64,000 nucleotides of DNA from Maribacter polysaccharolyticus (GTDB taxonomy: Bacteria > Bacteroidota > Bacteroidia > Flavobacteriales > Flavobacteriaceae). The DNA lies in assembly GCF_028882255.1 (NCBI RefSeq), contig NZ_JARBUY010000001.1, positions 756,165-820,164 of the forward strand, read 5' to 3'. The stretch's first letter is position 1, and each line of letters begins with the position of its first letter. This document shows positions 8,664 through 16,528 of the stretch, piece by piece. Below the pieces are notes generated by a model. The model saw nothing but the letters and a program-made list of their open reading frames with translations, had not been told where the DNA came from and made no database searches. The translations under genes and the position numbers were made by a program.

Positions 8664-9740
8664 CTATTGGATATTGATCCTCGCTCCGTTATACAATTTT
8701 CCTTCCGAGGAAATTATATATTGTTCCTCTGGTGACAAGCCCGATAGCACTTCTACTTGATCCCCTATGGTCCTTCCCAGCCGCAGCCATCTCAATAAAG
8801 CCGTATTGCTCTGGCTCACCGTGTAAATACCGGTCAATTCCCCATTGGTGACAATAGCCTCTTTCGGTATCATCACGGATTGTACATTTTCTTTTGGGGC
8901 CAAAGGAAAACGTACCGTAGCGTACATTCCCGATAATATTTTCCCATCGGTCTTATCCAAGACCACTTTCACCATATATTGCCCTCCGGTATTTTTGGCC
9001 GAAGTACTGATCTCCATCACTTTGCCCTTTACCGTGGTATTCAAGGATTTCAATACCACCGCTACCTCGGTATCGGGTTTGATATTCAGGATTTCGGATT
9101 CGGGCACCATAGCCAATACTTGGAATTTTCCAGGAGACTCAACCTCCAACAACGGCATTCCCGGGTTGGCCATATCACCCTCTTTAATAAACTTATTGGT
9201 CACTATCCCATTAAAAGGTGCTCGGATATTGGCATATGAAAACTGTGCATTCACCTCATTTTTCATTTGCCTGGCAGCTTCCAACCGAGCTTTGGCCATA
9301 TTGTAATTTGCCGTTATGTCATCGAGCTCTTTTTGGGAAGCACTATTTTCTTTGAACAAGGCCGTATAGCGGTTATAATCTTTTTCAGCATTGTCATACG
9401 CTGCGGTAGCTTCGGTAATCCCCGCATTGACCTGGGCTAATTTCGCAGACAGATCCGCTTCACTGATACTGATCAACTGCTGTCCTTTGTTGACCCTATC
9501 CCCTACGTTCACATAGATCTTATCGACAAACCCCATCATTCGGGTACTCAAATTGGCACTGTTCACGGCCTCTACCTTTCCACTGGTGGATAAGAAAGTA
9601 GCGCTGCTTTCATTTGATACCGAATTAACCGAAACATTCACTGCCGGTGAAGTATCGGCCACGGCCTTCTTATTCCCGTCTCCACAACCGGACATTATAA
9701 CTGAAAGGGAAAACAATCCTATGATTATTATATTCTTCAT
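8664..9740 (-). CDS. RND periplasmic adaptor lipoprotein (HlyD/AcrA family)
   Basis: The 358-residue lipoprotein (MKNIIIIGLFSLSVIMSGC, lipid Cys 19) has the adaptor order: lipoyl half-motif (VGDRVNKGQQLISI, about 80-95), a coiled-coil hairpin (about 100-150), the second lipoyl half (IRAPFNGIVTNKFIKEGD, about 172-190), beta-barrel and membrane-proximal domains. It bridges the RND pump to the TolC channel. It ends 91 bases before the pump gene; that gap contains a small hairpin (about 8593-8617) that could tune the ratio of adaptor to pump mRNA. Confidence 0.92.
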   Translation of the reverse strand: MKNIIIIGLFSLSVIMSGCGDGNKKAVADTSPAVNVSVNSVSNESSATFLSTSGKVEAVNSANLSTRMMGFVDKIYVNVGDRVNKGQQLISISEADLSAKLAQVNAGITEATAAYDNAEKDYNRYTALFKENSASQKELDDITANYNMAKARLEAARQMKNEVNAQFSYANIRAPFNGIVTNKFIKEGDMANPGMPLLEVESPGKFQVLAMVPESEILNIKPDTEVAVVLKSLNTTVKGKVMEISTSAKNTGGQYMVKVVLDKTDGKILSGMYATVRFPLAPKENVQSVMIPKEAIVTNGELTGIYTVSQSNTALLRWLRLGRTIGDQVEVLSGLSPEEQYIISSEGKLYNGARINIQ

Positions 9741-9766
9741 TTTGATCTTTATTTTTTGCTGTTGAA

Positions 9767-11071
9767 TTATTCTTTGGTTAAAAACCTTACATATGCCACG
9801 GCATAATTATGTTGAAAAATGGTTGCATAATATTCCAATTGTTTTTGGGCATATTGTGTTTCTGCCATTAATAGATCCGTGGTTTTTTCCAGACCCTGTT
9901 CAAATCGATTGGTCCGAATACGAAGCGATTCCCCGGATTGTGCTAAGGCCAGAGCCGTAAGCTCCAAGTTGTTTTTCGCATCTTGAAGCATACGTTTGGC
10001 CCTATTCAGCTCAACCTGACTTTCTGCTTTATATTGATTAAGTTCCAATTTCGATTTTTCATACTCGGCCCTACTTTTCTTTACTTTACCAAAGCGTTTA
10101 GAACCTTCGAATAGATCCCACTTCAGCTGGGCTCCGAACATATAGCCATCGGCATCCCCTTGAAACACTTCATCGTCATGCAGTTCATAGGTACCAAAGG
10201 CATTCAATCGTGGCAAAAAGCCCATTTTATCGGACCTATACATTTGTTTATAGGCTTCTGCAGCGGAAGACATGGCAAGAACGTCCTTCCTGTTCTCCGG
10301 CAAGTTCTCAAAATCGACCTCATGGGCGATAATGGTCAGGGAATCTACCGGTTGTAAAATCCGGTAACTCACATCGTGCATCAAAACCGAAAGTTGGTTC
10401 GATGCGTTCATTATATTACTTTGTGCATATTGCAATTGGTTATCGATTTCGGTAACCCGGACCTGAACAGCCAAGACATCCGATTTTTGCAAGTAGCCTT
10501 GCTTAAAACTGTTATCCGCCAATCTTTTATTCTCGAGGGCTGCCTCCTTGGCTTTTTGTAAGACCTGTACCGTTTTATAGGACAATTGCAACTGCATATA
10601 GGCCTTATCTACCATTAACCGTATATAATCCTGTTTACGTTCTGCTTGGAGTTGGGTGGCCGTTAATTTGGCCTTCGCGGCTTTACGCTGATACAATCCG
10701 TCAAAATTCAACAGGGGTTGCTGTACTTCTATCCTAGTGGCATAATCCTCTATTTGGGATGGATCATTGAGCATTTGTGGGTCAAAATCGGCTTGGGTCA
10801 GTATTTCTTGGTTCAGTTTTGAACCAAAGGCCATTAGGGGGTTCGTAGTCGCCATGGCCGTGTGCGAGACGCTGATATTAGGGAGTAAAACGGCATTGGT
10901 TTGGTTATAATCCCCTTTGGCAGCCAAAACCTCTTGTTCGGATATTTTAAGGGTGTGGTTCCCTTTCAGTACATTGGCAATTACTTCATCCTTGGTTATC
11001 AAAACGGTTTCTTGGGCTTGTACCCCCTGAAACGCAATGATAAAGGCAATTATAAAAAGTATGTTCTTCAT
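9767..11071 (-). CDS. TolC-family outer-membrane efflux channel
   Basis: This 434-residue protein has a cleaved signal (MKNILFIIAFIIAFQGVQAQ) and the duplicated alpha-helical OEP repeat typical of TolC (for example NQTNAVLLPNISVSHTA near residue 54, and coiled-coil stretches around 150-200 and 330-420). It is the first gene of the efflux operon; the adaptor follows after 26 bases. Two perfect GTAAC-N4-GTTAC palindromes and a -7-like box lie directly upstream. The predicted transcript start near 11084 leaves a short leader. Confidence 0.92.
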   Translation of the reverse strand: MKNILFIIAFIIAFQGVQAQETVLITKDEVIANVLKGNHTLKISEQEVLAAKGDYNQTNAVLLPNISVSHTAMATTNPLMAFGSKLNQEILTQADFDPQMLNDPSQIEDYATRIEVQQPLLNFDGLYQRKAAKAKLTATQLQAERKQDYIRLMVDKAYMQLQLSYKTVQVLQKAKEAALENKRLADNSFKQGYLQKSDVLAVQVRVTEIDNQLQYAQSNIMNASNQLSVLMHDVSYRILQPVDSLTIIAHEVDFENLPENRKDVLAMSSAAEAYKQMYRSDKMGFLPRLNAFGTYELHDDEVFQGDADGYMFGAQLKWDLFEGSKRFGKVKKSRAEYEKSKLELNQYKAESQVELNRAKRMLQDAKNNLELTALALAQSGESLRIRTNRFEQGLEKTTDLLMAETQYAQKQLEYYATIFQHNYAVAYVRFLTKE

Positions 11072-11089
11072 TACACCATTAATTTGGCG

Positions 11090-11155
11090 TAAAATTATAA
11101 GTAGTCAAAGGACCTGGCAGTAACTTATGTTACCTTGATTTGTAACAAATGTTAC
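11090..11155 (-). promoter_or_regulatory. Promoter of the efflux operon with tandem Crp/Fnr-like sites
   Basis: GTAACTTATGTTAC (11120-11133) and GTAACAAATGTTAC (11142-11155) are two perfect 5-4-5 palindromes with centres 22 bp apart, two helical turns. On the minus strand the octamer TAATTTTA (11097-11090) fits TAnnTTTG except for its last base. Its first base is 29.5 bp from the centre of the nearer palindrome, so the sites would sit near -42 and -64, an activator geometry. Regulator identity is inferred. Confidence 0.65.
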
Positions 11156-11208
11156 CTACGCTGGCTTGACAAGAATCAGCTACAAAGCTGACGCCAAAAA
11201 GTATGGGT

Positions 11209-11862
11209 TTATAACTTAACCCCAAAAGACAAATCACCTGCATCCCCTATACCGGGAAGTATATATCCTTTATTCGAAAGTTGATCATCTATGGCCGCAA
11301 TCCATAAATGCGTACCTTCCGGAAAGACTTTCTTCACATACTCAACCCCACTCCTGGAACCGATTACCGAAATGATATGTATTTGTTTAGGTTCACCGTG
11401 GGTCTTTAATACCTTCAACACATTCTCCAAGGTCTTGCCCGTGGCCAACATCGGGTCGGTAAGTACCAAGGTCTTGTTGCCCAAAGAGGGGGCCGCGAAA
11501 TATTTGACGATGACTTCAAAGTCGTCCCCACCATTGGGGTGATGTCGATAGGCAGAGATAAAGGCATTCTCAGCACGGTCAAAATAATTCAATAGGCCTT
11601 GATGCAATGGTAATCCGGCCCTTAACACCGAACAAAGCACAAGATCATCAATAGGTAAAGAGATATCCTTGGTACCGAAAGGGGTCTGTACGGTTTTGGT
11701 ATCGTAATTCAGGCTCTTGCTCATTTCATAACAAAGAACCTCCCCAATGCGTTCAATATTCCTTCGAAATCGCATAGGGTCTTTCTGGATTGCGACATCA
11801 CGGATTTCGGCAACAAATCGATTCAATACGGAAAATTCCGATTCAAAATCATGCAATATCAT
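11209..11862 (-). CDS. upp: Uracil phosphoribosyltransferase
   Basis: The 217-residue cytosolic enzyme makes UMP from uracil and PRPP in pyrimidine salvage. The PRPP-binding loop DPMLATGKT (about 136-144) and the C-terminal uracil-binding segment PGIGDAGDLSFG (about 202-213) are present, and the length is normal for Upp. It is monocistronic. A run of Asp/Glu and Arg residues in place of a hydrophobic N-terminus confirms a soluble protein. Confidence 0.95.
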   Translation of the reverse strand: MILHDFESEFSVLNRFVAEIRDVAIQKDPMRFRRNIERIGEVLCYEMSKSLNYDTKTVQTPFGTKDISLPIDDLVLCSVLRAGLPLHQGLLNYFDRAENAFISAYRHHPNGGDDFEVIVKYFAAPSLGNKTLVLTDPMLATGKTLENVLKVLKTHGEPKQIHIISVIGSRSGVEYVKKVFPEGTHLWIAAIDDQLSNKGYILPGIGDAGDLSFGVKL

Positions 11863-11928
11863 ACACTTAGTATTTAAACCCTAAAATACGTCATAATCGG
11901 TAGTTTGCCTTTACAAAAAGGAAAAAAA

Positions 11929-12831
11929 CTACTTGCCTTTATTTGTAAGGAACCAGTAACTGATACCTGCCGACCAATAAAACACATTGGTCAAATCCTC
12001 TTCAAAAACGGCATCGTCAGTAGTAAATGTTGCATTACCCTGTGGAAATGCCCATGCAGGGGTAAAGGAAAAAATGAATCGATCATGATAATATTGGATA
12101 GGTATACTGATTTCAAAATTCAAAAGCTTAAATTGGGATGCTTCCACCAATTCCAAATTTGTTGCGGGATTCGAATCGGAGGCCATTGTTCCAAGCCCTT
12201 TCCCTTTTCTGTTCCCCAACCGACTTGTAGCATAATACTCTTGGTAAAAATACTGGGACCCCATATGGACGCTCATTGTGGGATCGATCAATAAATCGTT
12301 ATCCACTGCATAAAAAACCCGATCTATCTCCAATCCGGTAAAATAATCCGGTGAACTTGATGTATTGAAATAGCTACTTGCTGTCAGGGTAATTTCCAAA
12401 GTTTTCAAGTCGCAACCCAATATTCCCGTAATATCACCGATAGTTTCGGAACGTACGTTATAACTGTTCCCGTTAAAGAAATAAGCCGTTCCTGAAATAC
12501 CTCCACTCCATTTTTCCGAATCGAAGGTATAACCGGTGCTTATTAAGAAAAGATCGATACGCCCCTCCTCCGATCGGGTCAAGTAAGATGCCGATGCTTG
12601 ACCAAAAAAGCCCGTAGCATCGTAATATCCCATTGAAGGGAAAATGTAAGGCGCGGAAATCGAATCCCGCCTTCCCATAAATACCGCATCACTGATATAA
12701 CTTATATCGGCAAGGAAATATGACTGGTCCCGGTTGGATTTATCCGCGGCCATTATCTTATTATTCTGTGCCAATAACGCAATTGGAAGTATGGTAAGAA
12801 CAAGCAAGGAAACTATGCCCTTCGTTTTCAT
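11929..12831 (-). CDS. Predicted outer-membrane beta-barrel protein, unknown function
   Basis: The 300-residue protein has a signal peptide (MKTKGIVSLLVLTILPIALLAQ) followed by alternating aromatic and polar beta-strand patterns (GYYDATGFFGQASASYL, SGGISGTAYFF, FEISIPIQYY), and it ends in a strand with aromatics (WSAGISYWFLTNKGK). This suggests a 10-14-stranded barrel or a porin-like protein. No named family was recognised. It lies 71 bases behind the DUF6799-like gene, with a hairpin between them, so cotranscription is possible but attenuated. Confidence 0.6.
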   Translation of the reverse strand: MKTKGIVSLLVLTILPIALLAQNNKIMAADKSNRDQSYFLADISYISDAVFMGRRDSISAPYIFPSMGYYDATGFFGQASASYLTRSEEGRIDLFLISTGYTFDSEKWSGGISGTAYFFNGNSYNVRSETIGDITGILGCDLKTLEITLTASSYFNTSSSPDYFTGLEIDRVFYAVDNDLLIDPTMSVHMGSQYFYQEYYATSRLGNRKGKGLGTMASDSNPATNLELVEASQFKLLNFEISIPIQYYHDRFIFSFTPAWAFPQGNATFTTDDAVFEEDLTNVFYWSAGISYWFLTNKGK

Positions 12832-12855
12832 TGTTCATGATTTTTTTTAATAATA

Positions 12856-12889
12856 GGGGCCGCCTCATCGACAATTTCGAGGCAGCCCC
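12856..12889 (-). terminator. Hairpin after the DUF6799-like gene
   Basis: An 11-bp stem (GGGGCTGCCTC / GAGGCGGCCCC on the minus strand, loop of 12) includes a U-G wobble that would be a C-A mismatch on the plus strand. The structure therefore belongs to the minus-strand transcript. It has no U tract, so it may be a weak terminator or an mRNA-stabilising element. Confidence 0.5.
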
Positions 12890-12902
12890 CCAGAGAAAAT
12901 CC

Positions 12903-13586
12903 TCAAGTACTTTTTTTACCTTTCTTTTTCGAAATCACCGGTTTTTTAATACTTGTTTTCTTCATCATTTTTTTGTTGGTCATTTGATTTTTTTGAACCA
13001 CCATTTTTCGGTACTGCAATAAGTTCCTGAACTTCTCGCCTTCCATATTCAAACATTCCCCCTCTTTCAATTTCATTTGCTTACGGTTTTGTGTTTGATA
13101 GGTACCATCCGGATTTACATGGCCGCCATCCGCAAGGTCGATTTGATGCTGTAGTCGATGTTGGTATTGGTTTTGTATCCTATACAGTTCCCCATCGACC
13201 ATTGTGTACAGTACACGATTGCGATTACCTTCCTCTATTTGGTTTTTTGCCAAGCCACTATTCTCTTCGTATACCTTATATTGAAACTGATATTCATTAC
13301 GGTATTTTATACCTTCACCATCCAAGCATTCGCCATTTTTTAAGCGTAAACGTTCCCCTGCCATGGTTTGATAAGTACCATCGGGATGTATTATAGTACC
13401 ATCGGCCAAGGTCTCATTGTCGATTAATCGCAATTGTTCGCGATTTTGGATCTGCAGCATCTCCCCGTCAACCAAGACCAAATTGGTGCGGTCCCGATCT
13501 TGAATACGATCCTGATCCCTGTCTTGGGCATTTATCAAAGTGATTCCCAGAATCACCAATACCGCTAAAAACATTGTTTTTTTCAT
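12903..13586 (-). CDS. Secreted DUF6799-like repeat protein with basic tail
   Basis: This 227-residue exported protein has a signal peptide (MKKTMFLAVLVILGITLINA). After a short DRDQDRIQDRDR stretch come two copies of a roughly 55-residue unit: a Q-x-x-x-Q-x-R-L segment, then LADG...(H/N)PDGTYQT, a basic segment and (L)K-x-GECL-x-x-x-G-x-K-(Y/F)RN. The C-terminus (about 195-227) is very basic (Lys/Met-rich). The GECL pattern and tandem layout fit DUF6799-type domains of Bacteroidota. Function unknown. A palindrome ATGAC-CTTA-GTCAT with a well-spaced -7 box lies upstream. Confidence 0.7.
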   Translation of the reverse strand: MKKTMFLAVLVILGITLINAQDRDQDRIQDRDRTNLVLVDGEMLQIQNREQLRLIDNETLADGTIIHPDGTYQTMAGERLRLKNGECLDGEGIKYRNEYQFQYKVYEENSGLAKNQIEEGNRNRVLYTMVDGELYRIQNQYQHRLQHQIDLADGGHVNPDGTYQTQNRKQMKLKEGECLNMEGEKFRNLLQYRKMVVQKNQMTNKKMMKKTSIKKPVISKKKGKKST

Positions 13587-13613
13587 GATATTTATTTTTA
13601 GTTAAGAACATTA

Positions 13614-13656
13614 CAAAGTAAGATGACACTACTCAAACCAAAATGACCTTAGTCAT
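13614..13656 (-). promoter_or_regulatory. Promoter of the DUF6799-like gene with Crp/Fnr-like palindrome
   Basis: The palindrome ATGACCTTAGTCAT (13643-13656) is centred 28.5 bp from the first base of TTACTTTG (13621-13614, minus strand), which matches TAnnTTTG except at the second base. The predicted start near 13608 gives a 22-base leader. Confidence 0.55.
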
Positions 13657-13705
13657 GTAAGAAACTTATCTTCAACTATTTAAATCCAATCTGATTATAA
13701 ACAAA

Positions 13706-13751
13706 AAAGCACCCATCAAGAGACAGGTGCTTTAATCAACAACCAAACAAA
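13706..13751. repeat. Hairpin-repeat copy 1 (terminator-like)
   Basis: The stem AAAGCACC/GGTGCTTT (13706-13733) is followed on the plus side by ATCAACAACCAAACAAA. On the minus strand the stem ends in a U run, so it reads as an intrinsic terminator. Copies 2 and 3 share the same hairpin core and the same CAACAACCAAACAAA flank. The gap 13587-13954 otherwise holds the promoter at 13614-13656, the palindrome at 13842 and copy 2. Confidence 0.6.
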
Positions 13752-13841
13752 ATTGACCAATGGGCACTGATCAATTTATCATTCAAAATCCCAATATATT
13801 GCCTTATTGGAACAAGGTGTAAATAATCCCAAGGGTTTACA

Positions 13842-13855
13842 GTTACATTTGTTAC
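13842..13855. promoter_or_regulatory. Imperfect Crp/Fnr-like site GTTAC-N4-GTTAC
   Basis: GTTACATTTGTTAC differs from GTAAC-N4-GTTAC at one base. No good -7 box lies at the usual spacing on either strand. If active towards the minus strand, it would make a roughly 100-base transcript ending at hairpin copy 1. Confidence 0.35.
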
Positions 13856-13863
13856 ATAAAAAA

Positions 13864-13911
13864 GACACTTACATAAACTTTGCAGTGCCTTTTTTTCAAC
13901 AACAAAACAAA
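13864..13911 (-). terminator. Hairpin-repeat copy 2, terminator of the DUF2202 gene
   Basis: On the minus strand GGCACT pairs with AGTGTC (one G-U wobble, which would be an A-C mismatch on the plus strand) and is followed by six T. It lies about 65 bases past the DUF2202 stop codon. The plus-side flank CAACAACAAAACAAA is shared with copies 1 and 3. Confidence 0.65.
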
Positions 13912-13954
13912 GAAATATTATCGGTCATTACCTTTTTAACCTAACCAATTCACC

Positions 13955-14575
13955 CTATTGACCGCATTGCTCGTTGGCCGCTTCAATTATTGCCGTATAT
14001 GCTTCCAAGGTCAAAAATAGGGGTTCATAACTTCCGTTCGCACTTTCCAGGGCACCCACGAAACTTCGCAGGTGGTTGCGGGAGCCACATTGCAGGTTCT
14101 CGAATACCGCTATCACATTGGTGTTAGTCGTTACATCAATAAACTCCTGCAGATCAACGATATCCAGATCTTCTATGGTCGCACCAACTTGAAGTGCATT
14201 TATGGCATCGATTTCCCCTTTTTCTATCAGCTGATCGTACAATCCCTGTAATTCTTCATTTTCAAACTCCCCATACGCCCGCAGGGTATAATCAATTCCA
14301 TACCAATCCAACAAATCGGCAACGGCATCCATATGGGATTGTTCACTCAATTTAATGCTCGAAAATTGGGTAATTCCGTATAGACCACCCAAATAATCAT
14401 AGGTATCCCGTGCCATTTTTTCTTCCTCCAACATAAACAGCAATGCCTTTTCATCTTCATCCAATAGGGTACCGACCACTACTTCATCAGTGGTACCATC
14501 CGATTCATCATCACTACATGAGAAGCACAGACCGAGAACGACGACGACAAGTGCGCCTATTTTAAATTTCCCCAT
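13955..14575 (-). CDS. DUF2202 ferritin-like lipoprotein
   Basis: The predicted protein has 206 residues, starting at the second Met of the open frame (MGKFKIGALVVVVLGLCFSC, lipid Cys in FSC). The core is a ferritin-like four-helix bundle with EEEKMARDTYDYLGGLYG and SEQSHMDAVADLLDWYGID, typical of DUF2202. Glu and His in E-E-K-M-A-R and E-Q-S-H could bind a di-iron or other metal centre. The upstream -7-like box puts the transcript start near 14596, the first ATG itself, which favours the ATG at 14575. Likely a periplasmic metal or redox-stress protein; function otherwise unknown. Confidence 0.75.
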   Translation of the reverse strand: MGKFKIGALVVVVLGLCFSCSDDESDGTTDEVVVGTLLDEDEKALLFMLEEEKMARDTYDYLGGLYGITQFSSIKLSEQSHMDAVADLLDWYGIDYTLRAYGEFENEELQGLYDQLIEKGEIDAINALQVGATIEDLDIVDLQEFIDVTTNTNVIAVFENLQCGSRNHLRSFVGALESANGSYEPLFLTLEAYTAIIEAANEQCGQ

Positions 14576-14601
14576 TATTTCCCGAATGATTTCCATGAAT
14601 A

Positions 14602-14645
14602 TAAAGTTCCTAAAAACATCTATTCCAGACAGTTACTTTTGTTAC
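14602..14645 (-). promoter_or_regulatory. Promoter of the DUF2202 gene with Crp/Fnr-like site
   Basis: GTTACTTTTGTTAC (14632-14645; one base from a perfect palindrome) has its centre 29.5 bp from the first base of the octamer GAACTTTA (14609-14602, minus strand), a partial TAnnTTTG match. Confidence 0.45.
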
Positions 14646-14651
14646 ACAAAA

Positions 14652-14702
14652 AAGGCACTTACAGAAAATATGCAAGTGCCTTTTCATCAACAACCAAACA
14701 AA
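14652..14702 (-). terminator. Hairpin-repeat copy 3 (second terminator after the SQR-like gene)
   Basis: The perfect stem AAGGCACTT/AAGTGCCTT (14652-14682) with U-rich tails is followed on the plus side by CAACAACCAAACAAA, as in copies 1 and 2. It lies between the SQR terminator and the DUF2202 promoter and would insulate the two units. Confidence 0.65.
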
Positions 14703-14716
14703 TCAATGAAAAACAA

Positions 14717-14748
14717 GGGGGTCATTGATCAACCCTACGGGTTCCCCC
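14717..14748 (-). terminator. Terminator of the SQR-like gene
   Basis: On the minus strand GGGGG, an inner hairpin AACCC-GTA-GGGTT and CCCCC form a nested stem followed by TTGTTTTT. It lies about 125 bases beyond the stop codon of the oxidoreductase. Confidence 0.6.
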
Positions 14749-14874
14749 ATGGCCACCAGCAACAATGACCAATATTTTTAAACTTAAATAGATGAACTTA
14801 AAGAATTGAATGATGGGGTTCATCATTATAAATCGTTTAGTCTTTGAAATTCTACGTGTCATTTTGGATATATT

Positions 14875-16332
14875 TTATTCTGGAATCAGCCACCAAAAAG
14901 GCTTCATCTTTGCTTTATATAAAAACGCAAAGTGTAAGGCCAGTTTCAACCAATGTCCGGCCAAACCTATTTCACCGAAGGTTTTGCCCAAACGTCGGCC
15001 ATAAGTATCCGGGTATTTATTAAAATCAGGAACTATCGGGAATGTCGTAATACTAATACCACTACCTTTGGTCAAACCATACCCGGAAGACGCTATACAG
15101 GCGGCCCCCATATTCCCCATTGAACCTTTGTGGCGTAGTGACGGCTTCTTGTTTTTTATGGTGTCTATAATATTATCGGCGACCAATTTAGCCTTAATAC
15201 CCGATGGCATCCCGGTACGTGGTGGCGATGGCGATATTGGTGTACCGTTTTTACTGACCCTGGGTTTGGAAATGGCATGAGGCGGGGCGAATGCGATGCC
15301 TGGAGCGAAGATATTACCGTAAGATGGATTCTGGTAGGTTTCCGGCCAATCCTGCACCGACCATTCCTCATAAGGTTTTGGAGTGTAATCCGCATCAACG
15401 ATCATGAATCCTTTAAAGAGTTTGTCGGTAATATCTTTATTCTTCTTGTCGAAAGCTTTGAATCCATGTCCTGAAAATGCGGGAATCAACATGGCAAAAT
15501 CATAGGTTTCCGTGTGGTATTCCCCATCCAGGGTTTCATAATGGGCGATTCCATCCTCAATTTTATTAACACCTGCCCCAATGATCCATTTAATACCACG
15601 ATCTTCGAACACCATCTCGACTAACTCACTCGACTTCATGATATTACTACCATAGCTGAGCAACATTCCGTCCATACCGAAATCCCCCAATTGGGGTTCG
15701 TTGGCAATCCAAGTCAACGCTGCCATATCCCTTACCCCGTGCCTATTCAATTCTTGCTCAACATTCAGTATGTATTCGAAAGCAGCCCCTTGGCAGGTAG
15801 ATTTGGCATGACCGGTCCCGATCAATATTTTCTTCTTTTTGCCTTGTTTCATCTCTTGGATCAATAGATCCAAGGCATGCCATGCTTCCGTGGCATGGGT
15901 ATAGGTACATACGGAATACGCTTTATTCGTACCGGGTTGTAGCCCTTGGGTCATATCAAATGCCAATTTTGGGCCTGTGGCATTTATAAGATAATCATAG
16001 GGGACCTTTTCTGTAGTTCCGGTACGATCACCGGCAACATATTGGGCCATTATATAGGGGTCTTGGGTTTCCATATCCCCTTCGGGATGAAAAGTGACCG
16101 CCTTGGCCTGTTTAAAGGCTATACCTTTCTTTTTATACAAGGGAGCCAAAGGGAAAAGAATGTCCTTGGGTTGCATTCGGCCGATACCCACCCAAATATT
16201 CGAAGGAATCCATTGATAATTGCTATTGGGAGCTACAACTGTGACAGTATGTTCCTTTGATAGCTTTCTGCGTAAATGACTCGCAGCGACATGCCCGGAT
16301 ATACCGGCACCCAAAACAACGATTCTAGCCAT
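14875..16332 (-). CDS. Sulfide:quinone oxidoreductase-like flavoprotein
   Basis: The 485-residue protein begins with a Rossmann FAD motif (MARIVVLGAGISGHVAASHL, GxGxxG at 8-13). Further FAD/flavin segments are INATGPK (about 116-122) and FAPGIAFAPP (about 342-351). Three cysteines at 142, 180 and 412 match the three redox-active cysteines of SQR and flavocytochrome c sulfide dehydrogenase. A hydrophobic C-terminus with aromatics (HFAFLYKAKMKPFWWLIPE) fits monotopic attachment to the membrane. The expected reaction is sulfide to sulfane sulfur with electrons to menaquinone. A type II NADH dehydrogenase would lack this cysteine set. Its neighbour cydAB could accept the electrons. Confidence 0.8.
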   Translation of the reverse strand: MARIVVLGAGISGHVAASHLRRKLSKEHTVTVVAPNSNYQWIPSNIWVGIGRMQPKDILFPLAPLYKKKGIAFKQAKAVTFHPEGDMETQDPYIMAQYVAGDRTGTTEKVPYDYLINATGPKLAFDMTQGLQPGTNKAYSVCTYTHATEAWHALDLLIQEMKQGKKKKILIGTGHAKSTCQGAAFEYILNVEQELNRHGVRDMAALTWIANEPQLGDFGMDGMLLSYGSNIMKSSELVEMVFEDRGIKWIIGAGVNKIEDGIAHYETLDGEYHTETYDFAMLIPAFSGHGFKAFDKKNKDITDKLFKGFMIVDADYTPKPYEEWSVQDWPETYQNPSYGNIFAPGIAFAPPHAISKPRVSKNGTPISPSPPRTGMPSGIKAKLVADNIIDTIKNKKPSLRHKGSMGNMGAACIASSGYGLTKGSGISITTFPIVPDFNKYPDTYGRRLGKTFGEIGLAGHWLKLALHFAFLYKAKMKPFWWLIPE

Positions 16333-16349
16333 TTTTGATTTTTGTTCAA

Positions 16350-16393
16350 TAAAATTAATCCCGTTTAAAAATAAATGCCATGATTACGATCAT
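16350..16393 (-). promoter_or_regulatory. Promoter of the SQR-like gene with Fnr-like palindrome
   Basis: The palindrome ATGATTACGATCAT (16380-16393; 16 bp when flanking C/G are included) is centred 29.5 bp from the first base of TAATTTTA (16357-16350, minus strand). The predicted start is near 16344, 12 bases before the ATG. A weak half-site GTTAC lies further up at 16456. Confidence 0.6.
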
Positions 16394-16528
16394 GTGTACC
16401 ATCCATTCCTATACCGTAAAGATTATATTTTAATTGAACTCATACTGCCACTTTTGTTACACTGATAACCCTATTCCGGATTTTGGCAACAAAGTCGGTG
16501 AATAGGTTATTACCGTACTACTCTTGGA

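Noticed and set aside
5378-11071. CusCBA-type copper/silver efflux
   Set aside because: Although copper genes lie nearby, the adaptor and RND lack obvious CusA/CusB methionine relays; generic RND is the safer call.
14706-14768. Plus-strand 20-codon ORF (MKNKGVIDQ...)
   Set aside because: It lies in the nested terminator of the SQR-like gene and copy 3 hairpin flank; no promoter or ribosome site is seen on that strand.
16447-16460. GCCAC-N4-GTTAC upstream of the SQR-like gene
   Set aside because: Only one half-site is good and it lies 115 bp from the start; the ATGAT palindrome at 16380 explains the promoter better.
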